From Paramicrobacterium chengjingii (GTDB lineage: Bacteria; Actinomycetota; Actinomycetes; Actinomycetales; Microbacteriaceae), in assembly GCF_011751765.2 (NCBI RefSeq), contig NZ_CP061169.1:3038001-3102000 (forward strand): a stretch of 64,000 bases of DNA. The letters run 5' to 3'. Shown here piece after piece: positions 18,062 through 26,881 of the stretch. The position numbers and the translations under genes were made by a program. Under the pieces are notes generated by a model. That model was not told the origin of the DNA. It ran no database searches and worked only from the letters and a program-made list of their open reading frames with translations. Position 1 is the stretch's first letter; each line of letters begins with the position of its first letter.

Positions 18062-18825
18062 CCACGGTCCTCGAGATCGAGCACCTCACAAAAGAGTTTC
18101 AACGCGACGACGTCGCGACGGTTGCGCTCCGCGACTTCAGCCTGACGATTGAGCGCGGAACATTCGTGACTGTTCTCGGCCGGTCAGGATGCGGAAAATC
18201 GACAATGCTCAACCTCCTTTCCGGACTATCGAAACCCACGTCGGGTCGAGTTCTGCACAACGGCAACGCCCATACGCGCCCCACTCCCGAGATCGGCTAC
18301 CTGACGCAGAGCGATACGCTCATGCCGTGGCGCACGGTGCTTCGCAACGTCGAGATGCCACTCGAGATCGCCGGCCGCGAGAAGACAGAGCGCAGCGAGC
18401 TCGCGCGCGACCTCATCTCCCGAGTCGGGCTCGACGGTTTCGCCGACAGCTACCCTCGTGAGCTCTCAGGCGGAATGAGACGTCGCGCAAGCCTTGCACG
18501 GATGCTCGCCTACGGCGCAGAGACGATCCTCATGGACGAGCCATTCGGCGCGCTCGATGCCCAATTGCGAACCGAGCTCCAGGGCGAACTTCTCCGTCTC
18601 TGGTCGCAAACGGGTCAAACCATCATTTTCGTCACGCACGACATCGACGAGGCGCTGCTGCTCGGTGACCGCGTAGTCGTGCTCGGCCCTCTGGGCAGGA
18701 TCCTTCTTGATCGCGAGATCGATATTGCGCGACCTCGCGATCCCGACAGCACGACTGTCGATCCCCGATTCATCGAGTTGCATCTCGAACTAGCAAACGC
18801 TCTCAAAGAAGGGGCACGGCAGTGA
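18058..18825 (+). CDS. ABC transporter ATP-binding protein (NitT/TauT type)
   Basis: ATPase of 255 residues. It has Walker A (GRSGCGKST), Q-loop region (GYLTQSDTLMPWRTV), signature (LSGGMRRRASLARML) and Walker B (TILMDEPFGALDAQLR), followed by the switch histidine FVTHDIDEALLLGDR. The MPWRTV motif after the Q-loop is characteristic of the nitrate/sulfonate/taurine branch, which also contains importers for aromatic carboxylates. The gene overlaps the hydrolase gene before it and the permease gene after it by 4 bp each. Confidence 0.93.
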   Translation: MTTVLEIEHLTKEFQRDDVATVALRDFSLTIERGTFVTVLGRSGCGKSTMLNLLSGLSKPTSGRVLHNGNAHTRPTPEIGYLTQSDTLMPWRTVLRNVEMPLEIAGREKTERSELARDLISRVGLDGFADSYPRELSGGMRRRASLARMLAYGAETILMDEPFGALDAQLRTELQGELLRLWSQTGQTIIFVTHDIDEALLLGDRVVVLGPLGRILLDREIDIARPRDPDSTTVDPRFIELHLELANALKEGARQ

Positions 18826-19685
18826 CTGCCGCGCAGACCATCACCATGAACGACACAGCCCGAACCCCCGCGGCCAGCGGTCCCGTCAAAGAAGCTCGCA
18901 AACGCACCTGGTGGGGAAAGAACGGTCGCCAAACATCAGTCTGGATGCTGCGAGTCGCGCTGTTTCTCATATTCCTCGTCGCGTGGTACATCGCAAGTCT
19001 CGTTGTTCCGAACCCGATGTTCATCTCCACCCCCGTCGCTGTGTGGAACCAGCTGGTGGAGTGGATCGTCGACGGCACAATTGTCTTTCACTCGTGGATC
19101 ACGATTCAGGAGGTGGCTCTCGGATACGTTATCGGTGTTCTCACGGGTGCCGTCGCCGGGTTCATCCTCGCTTCCATCCATCTCATTTACGACGTGTTCG
19201 AGCCGTTCATGATGGCCCTGTACTCAATTCCAAAAGTGGCGTTGGCCCCGCTGTTCATCGTGTGGTTCGGTATCGGGATCGATATGAAGATCATCCTCGC
19301 CGCCGTGAGCGTCTTCTTCCTTGTCTTCCTGAACACGGCATCCGGCGTGAGGGAAGTCGATCGTGGCCTCATCGATGCCGTCCGGCTGATGGGCGGCAAT
19401 AAACGAGATGTGGCATTCAAAGTTGTGCTGCCCGCGTCGATGGCGGGTCTGCTGACGGGCCTGAAGGTCTCGATCCCGTATGCGCTTATCGGGGCAGTGA
19501 TCGGAGAACTTGTCGCATCGAACCGCGGACTCGGCTATCTCATCAACGATTCTGCGGCCCAATTCAACACGGCCGGCGTCTTCGCTGCTGTCGCCGTACT
19601 GACAGTTCTCGCGATGCTGCTCAACGGCGTCGTCGCTCTCATCTCGACTCGCACCAACCGGTGGAAGCCCTTGGGCGAAGCGTAA
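18822..19685 (+). CDS. ABC transporter permease (NitT/TauT type)
   Basis: Inner-membrane permease of 287 residues with a polar ~45-residue N-terminus and six predicted helices. The subfamily motif ALYSIPKVALAPLFIVWFGIG is present in the middle, and an EAA-like loop reads IDAVRLMGGNKRDVAFKVVLP. The GTG start overlaps the ATPase stop. It should form the channel for the binding protein encoded 46 bp downstream. Confidence 0.92.
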   Translation: MTAAQTITMNDTARTPAASGPVKEARKRTWWGKNGRQTSVWMLRVALFLIFLVAWYIASLVVPNPMFISTPVAVWNQLVEWIVDGTIVFHSWITIQEVALGYVIGVLTGAVAGFILASIHLIYDVFEPFMMALYSIPKVALAPLFIVWFGIGIDMKIILAAVSVFFLVFLNTASGVREVDRGLIDAVRLMGGNKRDVAFKVVLPASMAGLLTGLKVSIPYALIGAVIGELVASNRGLGYLINDSAAQFNTAGVFAAVAVLTVLAMLLNGVVALISTRTNRWKPLGEA

Positions 19686-19731
19686 GTCGCAGCATCCACA
19701 CCATCACAACTCAGTGAGGAGTTCATCAATC

Positions 19732-20778
19732 ATGACAAAACACAGCACACGACGACTCGTAAAGTCGTTCGCCGCAGCAGCGGCAGTTCTCGGGCTCGGA
19801 CTCTCGATGACAGCCTGCTCGGGCGGCGGCGGGAGCGGAGGCAGCGGTGACGCCGACACTCTCAATGTCGGGCAGATCAGCGACTCAATCGCGTTCTTCC
19901 CGCTGTACGTCGCCGAAGAGAATGGCTATTTTGACGATGAGGGCGTCAATCTCGGCGAACGCCCGCGTCTGGGAACCGGCGCAAAGCTTGCCGCCGCGTT
20001 GACGTCGGGGTCCATCGACATTGCCGCTGGCGTCATCACCGACGCGTTCAATCTGCACGAGAACAACGACAAGACGCGGATCACCGGTTCTCTCGTGACC
20101 GAATACTACGTCGACATCATCGTCGGCCCCGACTACGAAGGACCGGGAGCTGATGCGCCACTCGAAGAGCGTGTGACGTCTCTTGTGGGAAAGAACATCG
20201 GAATCACGGGTCCGGGCTCCGGAACCGAGGCTCTCGTGAAGTATCTGTTCCAGTCAATTGACAAGGATCCCGCCAAAGACTCGACTCTCGTCAACCTCGG
20301 CGGGTCGACGACGGGGGCGCTTGGGGCGCTGTCAGAGGGTCAGGTTGATGCGCTTGCGTTCTTCCAGCCTGTTGGGCAGATGGCCGAGTCGCAAGATGTC
20401 GGAGAGATCTACATCTCGCCTCAACGCGGGGACATACCTGAGATGGCGGGTCAGCTTCATGGCACACTCTTCAGCACGACGACTGCGCTCGATGCGAAAT
20501 CCGAGCAGATCAAGGGGTTCAACAAGGCGATCGACTCCGCGCTCGGCTTCATCGCCGACAACCCAGACGACGCGGCGAAGCTACTCAAGACCTATCTCAA
20601 GGCAACCGATCAGGCAACAGTGGATGCCCTCATCAAACTACTCCCCGAAGAGATGGCAACATCGACAACCGTGCCGCAGGACGGATACGAGAAGGCCGTG
20701 AACTTCCATGTCGATTCCGGTTTGATTCCAGAGGGTCCCGCGTACGACGACATTGTCTGGGACGAGGTGAAAGAGTAG
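19732..20778 (+). CDS. ABC transporter binding lipoprotein (NitT/TauT type)
   Basis: Binding lipoprotein of 348 residues. The signal peptide ends in the lipobox SMTACSGGGG. The mature domain follows the SsuA/ThiY-like pattern: an early segment AFFPLYVAEENGYFDDEGV, then GSIDIAAGVITDAF and GPGSGTEALVKYLF. The ATG at 19732 is chosen because it begins the signal peptide; an in-frame GTG six codons upstream overlaps the ribosome binding region. It is the substrate-recognition subunit of the importer in the rightward operon. A polycarboxylate or aromatic acid ligand is inferred from neighbours only. Confidence 0.9.
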   Translation: MTKHSTRRLVKSFAAAAAVLGLGLSMTACSGGGGSGGSGDADTLNVGQISDSIAFFPLYVAEENGYFDDEGVNLGERPRLGTGAKLAAALTSGSIDIAAGVITDAFNLHENNDKTRITGSLVTEYYVDIIVGPDYEGPGADAPLEERVTSLVGKNIGITGPGSGTEALVKYLFQSIDKDPAKDSTLVNLGGSTTGALGALSEGQVDALAFFQPVGQMAESQDVGEIYISPQRGDIPEMAGQLHGTLFSTTTALDAKSEQIKGFNKAIDSALGFIADNPDDAAKLLKTYLKATDQATVDALIKLLPEEMATSTTVPQDGYEKAVNFHVDSGLIPEGPAYDDIVWDEVKE

Positions 20779-20780
20779 CC

Positions 20781-21380
20781 ATGCCCATTACCGAAAGCGA
20801 GATTCGCAATCGTCTCAGTTCCGTGGCTGTCAGCCAGATCGGTGACGTCATGGATCGACTCGGCCTTGTCGACAGCGCTATCTCTCCCGTGTGGAAAGGT
20901 GCTCGTTTCGTCGGACGCGCGGTGACGGTGTTGACCGCAGCGGGAGACAACAAGGTGATCCACGACGTGATCCCAACCTTGCGTGAGGGCGACGTGCTCG
21001 TTATCAATGGCCAGGGGTCGACGTCGCGAGCCTTGATCGGAGAGCTCATGGCCGAACGAGGGCAGCGCAAAGGCTGCGTCGCCTACGTCATCGACGGTGC
21101 GATCAGAGATGTCGACGAAATCGGTGAGCTTCGCTTTCCCGTCTATGCGCGGGCAATCACTCCCGCCGGACCCTATCGAAACGGCCCCGGACGAATTGGA
21201 GTGCCCGTGGCCATTGGTGGAGTGGTGGTCTCTCCTGGGGATTGGATCGTTGGGGACGCCGACGGCCTCGTCGTCATTTCGAACGACGATGTTGACGTTG
21301 TGCTCGTCGACGCCGAGCGCAAACGAGAGAAGGAAGCTCAGCAACAGCTCGACATCAGGGCCGGCCTGGTCGACGTGTGA
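20781..21380 (+). CDS. galC: RraA-type 4-carboxy-4-hydroxy-2-oxoadipate aldolase (GalC-like)
   Basis: RraA-fold class II aldolase, 199 residues. The active-site segment GELMAERGQRKGCVAYVIDG followed by AIRDVDEI keeps the Arg-Asp pair that binds substrate and metal in HMG/CHA aldolases, and a C-terminal DWIVGDADGLVVI segment closes the fold. CHA aldolase splits 4-carboxy-4-hydroxy-2-oxoadipate to pyruvate and oxaloacetate. It completes the GalD-GalB-GalC route with genes in the divergent operon. Members that only regulate RNase E exist, but the context favours an aldolase. It starts 2 bp after the binding-protein stop and is followed by a strong terminator. Confidence 0.85.
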   Translation: MPITESEIRNRLSSVAVSQIGDVMDRLGLVDSAISPVWKGARFVGRAVTVLTAAGDNKVIHDVIPTLREGDVLVINGQGSTSRALIGELMAERGQRKGCVAYVIDGAIRDVDEIGELRFPVYARAITPAGPYRNGPGRIGVPVAIGGVVVSPGDWIVGDADGLVVISNDDVDVVLVDAERKREKEAQQQLDIRAGLVDV

Positions 21381-21386
21381 ACGTCC

Positions 21387-21429
21387 CGTGAAAACGCCCG
21401 GTCAGCGCTTGCGGCCGGGCGTTTTCACG
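21387..21429 (+). terminator. Strong hairpin terminator after galC-like gene
   Basis: A 15-bp stem pairs 21387-21401 (ending GTGAAAACGCCCGG) perfectly with 21415-21429, with a 13-nt loop. The 3' arm carries TTTT and a pyrimidine-rich stretch follows. It lies 7 bp after the aldolase stop and would end the rightward operon. Confidence 0.85.
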
Positions 21430-21516
21430 TCTGGCACCATTCCCCTTTTCACCGGAGACGCCTAGTGTCGGGAGTACAGCGCAGTGGCGCTGCCGCCCGA
21501 ACCACCGGAGGTTACC

Positions 21517-22053
21517 GTGAGCAAGAACGAAACCGTTGAAGTTCCCAGCGACGCAGGGCCCCGCCGCACACGACGACAGAACGCCGAACGCGGGTTCATC
21601 GCCCCAAAACGCCTGATTGACAGTTTGCAGAAAGTGCTCGTCGACTTGATCGAACTGCATCTTCAAGGCAAGCAGGCGCATTGGAACGTCGTGGGCACGA
21701 ACTTCCGTGACACTCATCTGCTGCTCGACGAGATCGTTGCTACGGCGAGAGAAGCAAGTGACGATGTGGCTGAGCGCATGCGCGCACTCCATGCCATTCC
21801 CGACGGCCGATCAGAAATCGTCGCAGCCACCACGACATTGCCCAAGTTCCCACAGGGAGAGATCAGCACAACCGTCGTCGTCGATCTCATCACGGCTGCG
21901 ATCGAGGCGACAGTCGGAACGATGCGAGACGTTCATGACGGTGTCGACGAAGACGACCCGACGACGGCAGACATTCTGCACGGAATTATCGAGCCGCTCG
22001 AGCAGTTTGCCTGGTTCGTCAGCGCCGAGACGCGCTCCCCGCGCAAAAAGTAG
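21517..22053 (+). CDS. dps: Dps-family DNA-binding ferritin
   Basis: Dps protein of 178 residues that would oxidise and store iron and protect DNA. The conserved ferroxidase helix region is seen in GKQAHWNVVGTNFRDTHLLLD followed by EIVATAREASDDVAERM, and a C-terminal PLEQFAWFVSAE segment is typical. The N-terminal ~25 residues are charged (PRRTRRQ) and could bind DNA; a C-terminal RSPRKK tail is also basic. GTG at 21517 follows CGGAGG and is preferred to an upstream start at 21484. It stands alone between the galC terminator and an OsmC gene. Confidence 0.92.
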   Translation: MSKNETVEVPSDAGPRRTRRQNAERGFIAPKRLIDSLQKVLVDLIELHLQGKQAHWNVVGTNFRDTHLLLDEIVATAREASDDVAERMRALHAIPDGRSEIVAATTTLPKFPQGEISTTVVVDLITAAIEATVGTMRDVHDGVDEDDPTTADILHGIIEPLEQFAWFVSAETRSPRKK

Positions 22054-22154
22054 AGGGAGCTTCGGCGGGTCACGCCCCACCGTTCTGACTCTGGGACGTT
22101 ACCGTTCATTACGTCTCGGTGGTGCTGACGCCACAGACGGCGTTGAATCGTCGC

Positions 22155-22706
22155 ATGAGCACTTTCGCGCCCGCAGCCACAACGACCCCGAACGCCGACG
22201 AACCGCAGTTCAAATCTGTGCGCGCCCGCGGAACGTGGCAGACGCGAATGACCACCGACGTCAGCATCCGCGATTTCGAATTTCGCACAGACGAGCCTGA
22301 GCCTGCCGGCGGCACGAACAGTGCGCCGACACCCATGGAGTTCATCGCCGGCGCCCTCAACGGGTGCATCACCGTCGTGATCGAGTCCGTCGCCGCCGAG
22401 CTCAACCTCTCACTGCGTGCACTCGACACCGCTTCGCACGCCCACATGGACGTGCGCGGTTTTCACGGCACAGCCGACGTGTCACCCCATTTTCACGACT
22501 ATGCCCTGACGATTCAGATCGATGTGGATGCTGACGACAGCCAGCGTGCCGAGCTGGTTCGGCTGAGCGAGAAGCGCTGCCCGGCGATCAACCTCGTGCG
22601 GGACGCCGGCGTCGACTTCACGATCGACTGGCAGTTCGTGCAGGCGGCGCAGGTGCCCGTTGTCAATCATGTGTCAGCAACCCAGTCCACCGGAATCGAG
22701 CAATGA
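22155..22706 (+). CDS. OsmC-family protein
   Basis: OsmC/Ohr-fold protein, 183 residues, usually a thiol peroxidase or a stress protein. Two cysteines that match family positions occur in GALNGCITVVIESVA and EKRCPAINLVRDAG. ATG at 22155 is favoured over a GTG 36 bp upstream; neither has an obvious ribosome binding site. The stop overlaps the ATG of the sodium:solute symporter gene. The preceding Dps gene suggests an oxidative-stress setting. Confidence 0.87.
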   Translation: MSTFAPAATTTPNADEPQFKSVRARGTWQTRMTTDVSIRDFEFRTDEPEPAGGTNSAPTPMEFIAGALNGCITVVIESVAAELNLSLRALDTASHAHMDVRGFHGTADVSPHFHDYALTIQIDVDADDSQRAELVRLSEKRCPAINLVRDAGVDFTIDWQFVQAAQVPVVNHVSATQSTGIEQ

Positions 22707-24358
22707 CCGCTCCGGGTCTCTGGACAATCGGGCTCGCGATCGGCTACACGATCGCTCTCGTTGTCGTCGGTCGTCTACTGCAACGTCGCGCAGCGGCATC
22801 CGATAAGGGTATTGCCAGCTTCTTCGTCGGCGGACGCAGCTTCAGCAAATGGACTGTGGCATTCTGCATTACCGGGCTGTTCTCTGGCTCAAGCTTCATT
22901 TCGATCATGGAGCTGAGCTACCGCACCGGCGTCTCTGCCATCTGTTACGGCATTGCCGAGACGGTGCAGGTGATTCTCATCGCGCTTCTGCTCGTCAAGC
23001 CACTTCGAGAGCGGCTCGTGGTCACCGTCACCGGAATCATCGGAGAGCGCTTTGGCCGGCTCGCACAGGGAATCTCGGGCACAATCACCGCGTTCACGTT
23101 CCCGATGTGGTCGGTCGCGACGGCAATCGCGTTCGCCTCTGCGCTGCACGCGTTCACCTCGCTGTCGATCTACGCCGCAATCGCCGTTACCGCGGTGCTT
23201 CTTCTGTTCTTCTTGTGGGCAGGTGGCATGCGCGCCGTCGCATTCACTCAGACCATGAACTGCGTCGTCTTTCTCGCAATGCTCGCCGTTGGAATCACTG
23301 CATTCCTCATCAACCCCGGCGTCGACGGGCTGGCGGAGCTCGCCCAGTCGCGACCGGAGATGGTCGATCCGACGAGCGCGGGCGTGACGCTCATTGCTGC
23401 CTGGTTCGGAACGTTCGTCGTGAATGTGCTGCTCGCGCAGGCCGCCTTTCAGATGAGCCTCTCGTGTCGCACTCCAGCCGACGGGCAGAAGGGCCTCTTC
23501 ATCGCCGCCGGGCTCGGCTTGCCGCTCATTATTCTTGGCGTCGTTCTCGGCACGGCAGCCGCGATCGTTGTGCCAAACGAGGCGCTTCCGCTCGTCGCGA
23601 CACCTCGATACATCGCAGAGGTGTTGCCCGCTCCCCTCACGGGAGTGTTCTTTCTCGGCATCTGGGCGTGCGCGCTTGGCTGGGCTGGCCCGTGCCAGTT
23701 CTCGGGTGCGACAAGTCTTGGCCGCGACGTCGGACGTGCCATCCGCCCCCACGCAACCGAGGCCGACCTTGTGCGGTACACCCGCTGGTCGCTCGTGCTG
23801 CTCACGATTCTCATGATCGGGTTCGCATTCCTGCGCACCGAGCAGGCTGCATGGTGGAATGTGCTGGCATGGACACTGCGCAATGGCGCAACGCTCGCTC
23901 CCGTGCTTGCGGCATTCTTCTGGCCGTTGGCCACGCGAAAGGCGGCGATTCCGGCGATGGTGGCGGGCTTCGTCTCGGGTCTGCTCTGGTATCACTGGGG
24001 CGCGTGGTCTCCCACGGAGTTCTTCCTCGGCATCCACCCGGTCTGGGTCGGCATGGCCACGAACGTTGTCGTGATGATCGCACTCACGCTCGTGAGCACA
24101 CGGTGGACATGGACATCGGATGCCGCGGCACGCCGCCGTGGAACGGGCTTCGCGATTGCCACGGTCGCTGCGGCCGCAGTCACGATTCCCGCGGCTCCGT
24201 GGCTGCACGGTCTCGGGTTGTCTGGTCTCGCGTACTTCGCCGTACTCGCTGTTGCATCGACGACGGTCTTCTTCTGGACCGTTCCTGCCAGCAAACCGGA
24301 TGCTGGAGCACCGTCCGGCAGCAACCTGAAATCAGAAGCTCAGGTCTCCGCCAACTGA
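22703..24358 (+). CDS. Sodium:solute symporter (SSS family)
   Basis: Membrane transporter of 551 residues with about 13 hydrophobic segments and the SSS pattern: FFVGGRSFSKWTVAFCITG near residue 40, then GSSFISIMELSYRTGV and later GWAGPCQFSGATSLGRDV. It is coupled to the OsmC gene by ATGA. The substrate is unknown; SSS members move sugars, amino acids, carboxylates or urea with sodium. It faces the FAD monooxygenase gene convergently. Confidence 0.88.
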   Translation: MTAPGLWTIGLAIGYTIALVVVGRLLQRRAAASDKGIASFFVGGRSFSKWTVAFCITGLFSGSSFISIMELSYRTGVSAICYGIAETVQVILIALLLVKPLRERLVVTVTGIIGERFGRLAQGISGTITAFTFPMWSVATAIAFASALHAFTSLSIYAAIAVTAVLLLFFLWAGGMRAVAFTQTMNCVVFLAMLAVGITAFLINPGVDGLAELAQSRPEMVDPTSAGVTLIAAWFGTFVVNVLLAQAAFQMSLSCRTPADGQKGLFIAAGLGLPLIILGVVLGTAAAIVVPNEALPLVATPRYIAEVLPAPLTGVFFLGIWACALGWAGPCQFSGATSLGRDVGRAIRPHATEADLVRYTRWSLVLLTILMIGFAFLRTEQAAWWNVLAWTLRNGATLAPVLAAFFWPLATRKAAIPAMVAGFVSGLLWYHWGAWSPTEFFLGIHPVWVGMATNVVVMIALTLVSTRWTWTSDAAARRRGTGFAIATVAAAAVTIPAAPWLHGLGLSGLAYFAVLAVASTTVFFWTVPASKPDAGAPSGSNLKSEAQVSAN

Positions 24359-24386
24359 GTTCACCGACCCGAAGCGCCCCGAGCGA

Positions 24387-25982
24387 TCACCCGATAACAC
24401 TCGTCGTCGCACGTGCCGGGGCGGCCACCGCTCTCAGCGCCTCGGTCAGCGCGACGGTGCTCTCGGTCGACTCTGATCTGGCACGCCACGCGATGTAACC
24501 ATCGGGCCTCACGAGCACAGCACCGTGCGCATCTATGCCGTAAGCGTCACCGAATGCACCCGGCTCGACGGGGGCGACCTCATCGCCCATACGCACGATA
24601 TCCATCGGAATTCCCAGCGACTCAGCTGCGTTGCGACCAGCGTCGCCCCACCGGTCATCCTCTGTCAGAAGCATCCACCTGCCACGAAACAGGTCTAACG
24701 TCGAGCGTTTCTCGCCGTCAACCATCACCCACACGTGAGGCGCACGCGTGCCGGGCTGCCCCTTCCACATGTCGGGCGTCTGAGCCGAGGGAAGGCTCGC
24801 GTCTGCATCGAGCACGGAGGATGAACGGTAAAGCTGACCGAGTTCGATCGCCGCGTCGTCGAGAACGGGCACACTCGATTCTCCCGTTTCGAGGTGAGCT
24901 TTGAAATCGGCCCGGGCGAACAGCTGATCGTGCCGCAGAAGCGCGATCGGCCGACGTTCGGCATCGTAGGTGTCGAGCAGATCCGTGTTCGATTCGCCGG
25001 CGAGCACGGCGGCTAATTTCCACGCGAGGTTGTGCGCGTCGTCGATTCCGGTATTCGCGCCAAATCCACCGCGGTTGGGCGGCAGCTGGTGTGCAGAGTC
25101 GCCCGCGAGAAACACACGCCCAGCCGAGAAGCGATCGGCAATCAGGGCACTCAGTTCCCAGCGGCCGCTCGTGATTAACTCGACAGGCACGTCATTTCGT
25201 CCGATTGCCGCCTTCACGAGATCGAGCTGCTCATCCGCGCTGCGCTCGATGTCGTCGCTGAGCATCAGCACCCACCGTCCGTCTGAGTATGTTGTCAGAA
25301 ACGCGGTCAGCTCGGGCTGTTCGATGTCGAATTGAACGATCCCGTCCTGCAGGTATTCTTCAAGCGGCGCCCGAAACAGAATGCTGCGTTGTATGCTCAG
25401 ATGCCCGCGCCCCGTCCTTTCGATGCCAAGGCCTTCGCGCACGCCACTGTCTCCGCCGTCCGCAGCAATGACGTAGTGCGCGTCAACGTCATATTCACGC
25501 CCGCTTTGGCGGTCACGCACCGTCGCGGTCACCCCGTCGTCTCTCTCAACCAGGTCACGCAGCTCGGTGCCGAGCCGCAGTTCAGCACCCAGTTCACGGG
25601 CACGATCGCGCAGAATCGGCTCCAGTTGATCCTGAGTGATCGCCTTTGCAGTCACGGGCGAGAACTCGGCTCCATACGAACCGTCTCCTCGTGGAGTCCA
25701 CGGGTGCTCCTCGAACCATGTGCCTGCGAGGCTCTGCACGCGAGCACGTCCGGGAGGCCTCATGCCTTGCAAAGATGCGGGCACGTCAATGCCGACCTGG
25801 CGAAAGTGCTCGATCGTGCGGGTGGTGAACCCGATGGCACGCGGATGCTGCGAGCTCCCCGTGTGCTTATCGATCACGATCACCGGAACGTCATGCCACG
25901 CGAGAAACACAGCGGCCGAGAGCCCGACGAGGCTTCCTCCGATGATGAGCACAGGCGTCGTGGTGGTGTCGTTGACAGTCAT
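24387..25982 (-). CDS. FAD-dependent aromatic monooxygenase (PheA/TfdB class)
   Basis: Flavoprotein hydroxylase of 531 residues. The dinucleotide-binding start is VLIIGGSLVGLSAAVFLAWH, the DG motif is VIAADGGDSGVR and the second FAD motif is RVFLAGDSAHQLPPNRGGFG followed by ANTGIDDAHNLAWKL. The C-terminal ~150 residues form the thioredoxin-like domain common in phenol and polyketide hydroxylases and rifampicin monooxygenases. ATG at 25982 follows AAGGAAGAT. It is divergent from a TetR gene with a repeat-rich operator between them, so it is probably induced by the phenolic or antibiotic substrate (inference). Confidence 0.9.
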   Translation of the reverse strand: MTVNDTTTTPVLIIGGSLVGLSAAVFLAWHDVPVIVIDKHTGSSQHPRAIGFTTRTIEHFRQVGIDVPASLQGMRPPGRARVQSLAGTWFEEHPWTPRGDGSYGAEFSPVTAKAITQDQLEPILRDRARELGAELRLGTELRDLVERDDGVTATVRDRQSGREYDVDAHYVIAADGGDSGVREGLGIERTGRGHLSIQRSILFRAPLEEYLQDGIVQFDIEQPELTAFLTTYSDGRWVLMLSDDIERSADEQLDLVKAAIGRNDVPVELITSGRWELSALIADRFSAGRVFLAGDSAHQLPPNRGGFGANTGIDDAHNLAWKLAAVLAGESNTDLLDTYDAERRPIALLRHDQLFARADFKAHLETGESSVPVLDDAAIELGQLYRSSSVLDADASLPSAQTPDMWKGQPGTRAPHVWVMVDGEKRSTLDLFRGRWMLLTEDDRWGDAGRNAAESLGIPMDIVRMGDEVAPVEPGAFGDAYGIDAHGAVLVRPDGYIAWRARSESTESTVALTEALRAVAAPARATTSVIG

Positions 25983-26034
25983 ATGGATCTTCCTTTCGGC
26001 GGACAAGCGTGCTCCCTGAAATCCAGGAAAACAC

Positions 26035-26077
26035 AAGTGACTAATATTTGCAAGTCACTTACATTCGCAAACGACTT
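26035..26077. promoter_or_regulatory. TetR operator cluster, three 9-mers at 17-bp spacing
   Basis: Between the divergent monooxygenase and TetR genes three related 9-mers start at 26035 (AAGTGACTA), 26052 (AAGTCACTT, a perfect 4-1-4 palindrome) and 26069 (AAACGACTT). The first two also form an inverted repeat AAGTGACT/AGTCACTT. This is a strong candidate operator for the adjacent TetR regulator. Confidence 0.6.
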
Positions 26078-26100
26078 AAGACTTCCGCTATGCTGTCGTC

Positions 26101-26712
26101 ATGAGCGTCGAACCAGCCGGGCGTCGGGAGAGAAAGAACCTGCAGACCCGCCGAGCACTTGCTGAAGCCGCCTTGGTGCTCTTCATGCGCAAGGGATACG
26201 ACCAGGTCAGCGTCAAAGAGATCGCCGACGCCGTGGACATCTCGGTTCCTACCTTGTTTCGGCACGTTCCCGATGGAAAAGAAGCGCTGATCTTCGACGA
26301 CGGCACCGAACGCCGCGAGAGCATCCTCGCGGCAGTTCATGAGCGGCGAGACGGGCAGACCGTCATCTCGGCGCTTCACGAATTCATGGCGAGCCGCGGA
26401 CCCTTCGTGGCCCACCCGTCAGCCGAACTCCGCCGACGCACAGACCTCATTGTGAGCACGAAAGCCCTGCGCGACTACTCGCGCGTGCTCTGGGTTCGCT
26501 GCGAGGCTCCGCTTGCAGACGCCATAGCCGACGAGCTTGGTCGCCCCGCCAATGACGTCACCTCGCGCGCTCTTGCGCGGTACGTCCTTGAAACTCCGGA
26601 GCTTATCAGCGCCCACGACCCTGACCCGGCGGCTGCACTTGCCGAGGTATTCGAGCTGCTCGAGCGCGGAGTTCCCCGCTCATCATCATCGCGATCGTCC
26701 TCGCCGTCGTGA
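26101..26712 (+). CDS. TetR-family regulator
   Basis: Regulator of 203 residues. The N-terminal helix-turn-helix is typical (LAEAALVLFMRKGYDQVSVK, EIADAVDISVPTLFRHVPDGKE). The C-terminal ligand domain is helical. It lies divergently to the FAD monooxygenase gene and probably represses it. The last eleven residues (SSSSRSSSPS region) look like read-through of low-complexity sequence, and the stop TGA overlaps a possible GTG of a small downstream frame. Confidence 0.9.
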   Translation: MSVEPAGRRERKNLQTRRALAEAALVLFMRKGYDQVSVKEIADAVDISVPTLFRHVPDGKEALIFDDGTERRESILAAVHERRDGQTVISALHEFMASRGPFVAHPSAELRRRTDLIVSTKALRDYSRVLWVRCEAPLADAIADELGRPANDVTSRALARYVLETPELISAHDPDPAAALAEVFELLERGVPRSSSSRSSSPS

Positions 26713-26870
26713 TTTCGCGACGAGACTCGATCGTGCCGGAGCACCCGGCCCCCACAGGCATCCCCTCCCCCGAGACGCGCTTGCCTGCGATCGAAAGGTT
26801 GCGTCAACGCAAGGTCATCGGCGCCGCCGAATACGAGGCAAAGCGTGCCGAGAGTATCGGGCGGATCTAG
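26709..26870 (+). CDS. Possible small SHOCT-like protein
   Basis: A short frame of 53 codons begins with GTG overlapping the TetR stop (GTGA). Its C-terminus (IERLRQRKVIGAAEYEAKRAE) resembles a SHOCT domain, a short helical hairpin often found after a membrane segment. Directly upstream the same frame encodes a hydrophobic stretch (SPLIIIAIVLAVVIS, 26673-26717) but has no ATG, GTG or TTG back to a stop at 26622. Either the protein is made from the GTG without a membrane segment, an unusual start is used, or there is a frameshift. Function unknown. Confidence 0.4.
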   Translation: MISRRDSIVPEHPAPTGIPSPETRLPAIERLRQRKVIGAAEYEAKRAESIGRI

Positions 26871-26881
26871 CTCAACCAGGT

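Noticed and set aside
22849..24498. Long alternative-frame open frame (about 549 codons) over the sodium symporter gene
   Set aside because: It is Arg/His-rich, lacks any family motif and lies entirely on a well-supported SSS gene; such frames are common in GC-rich DNA.
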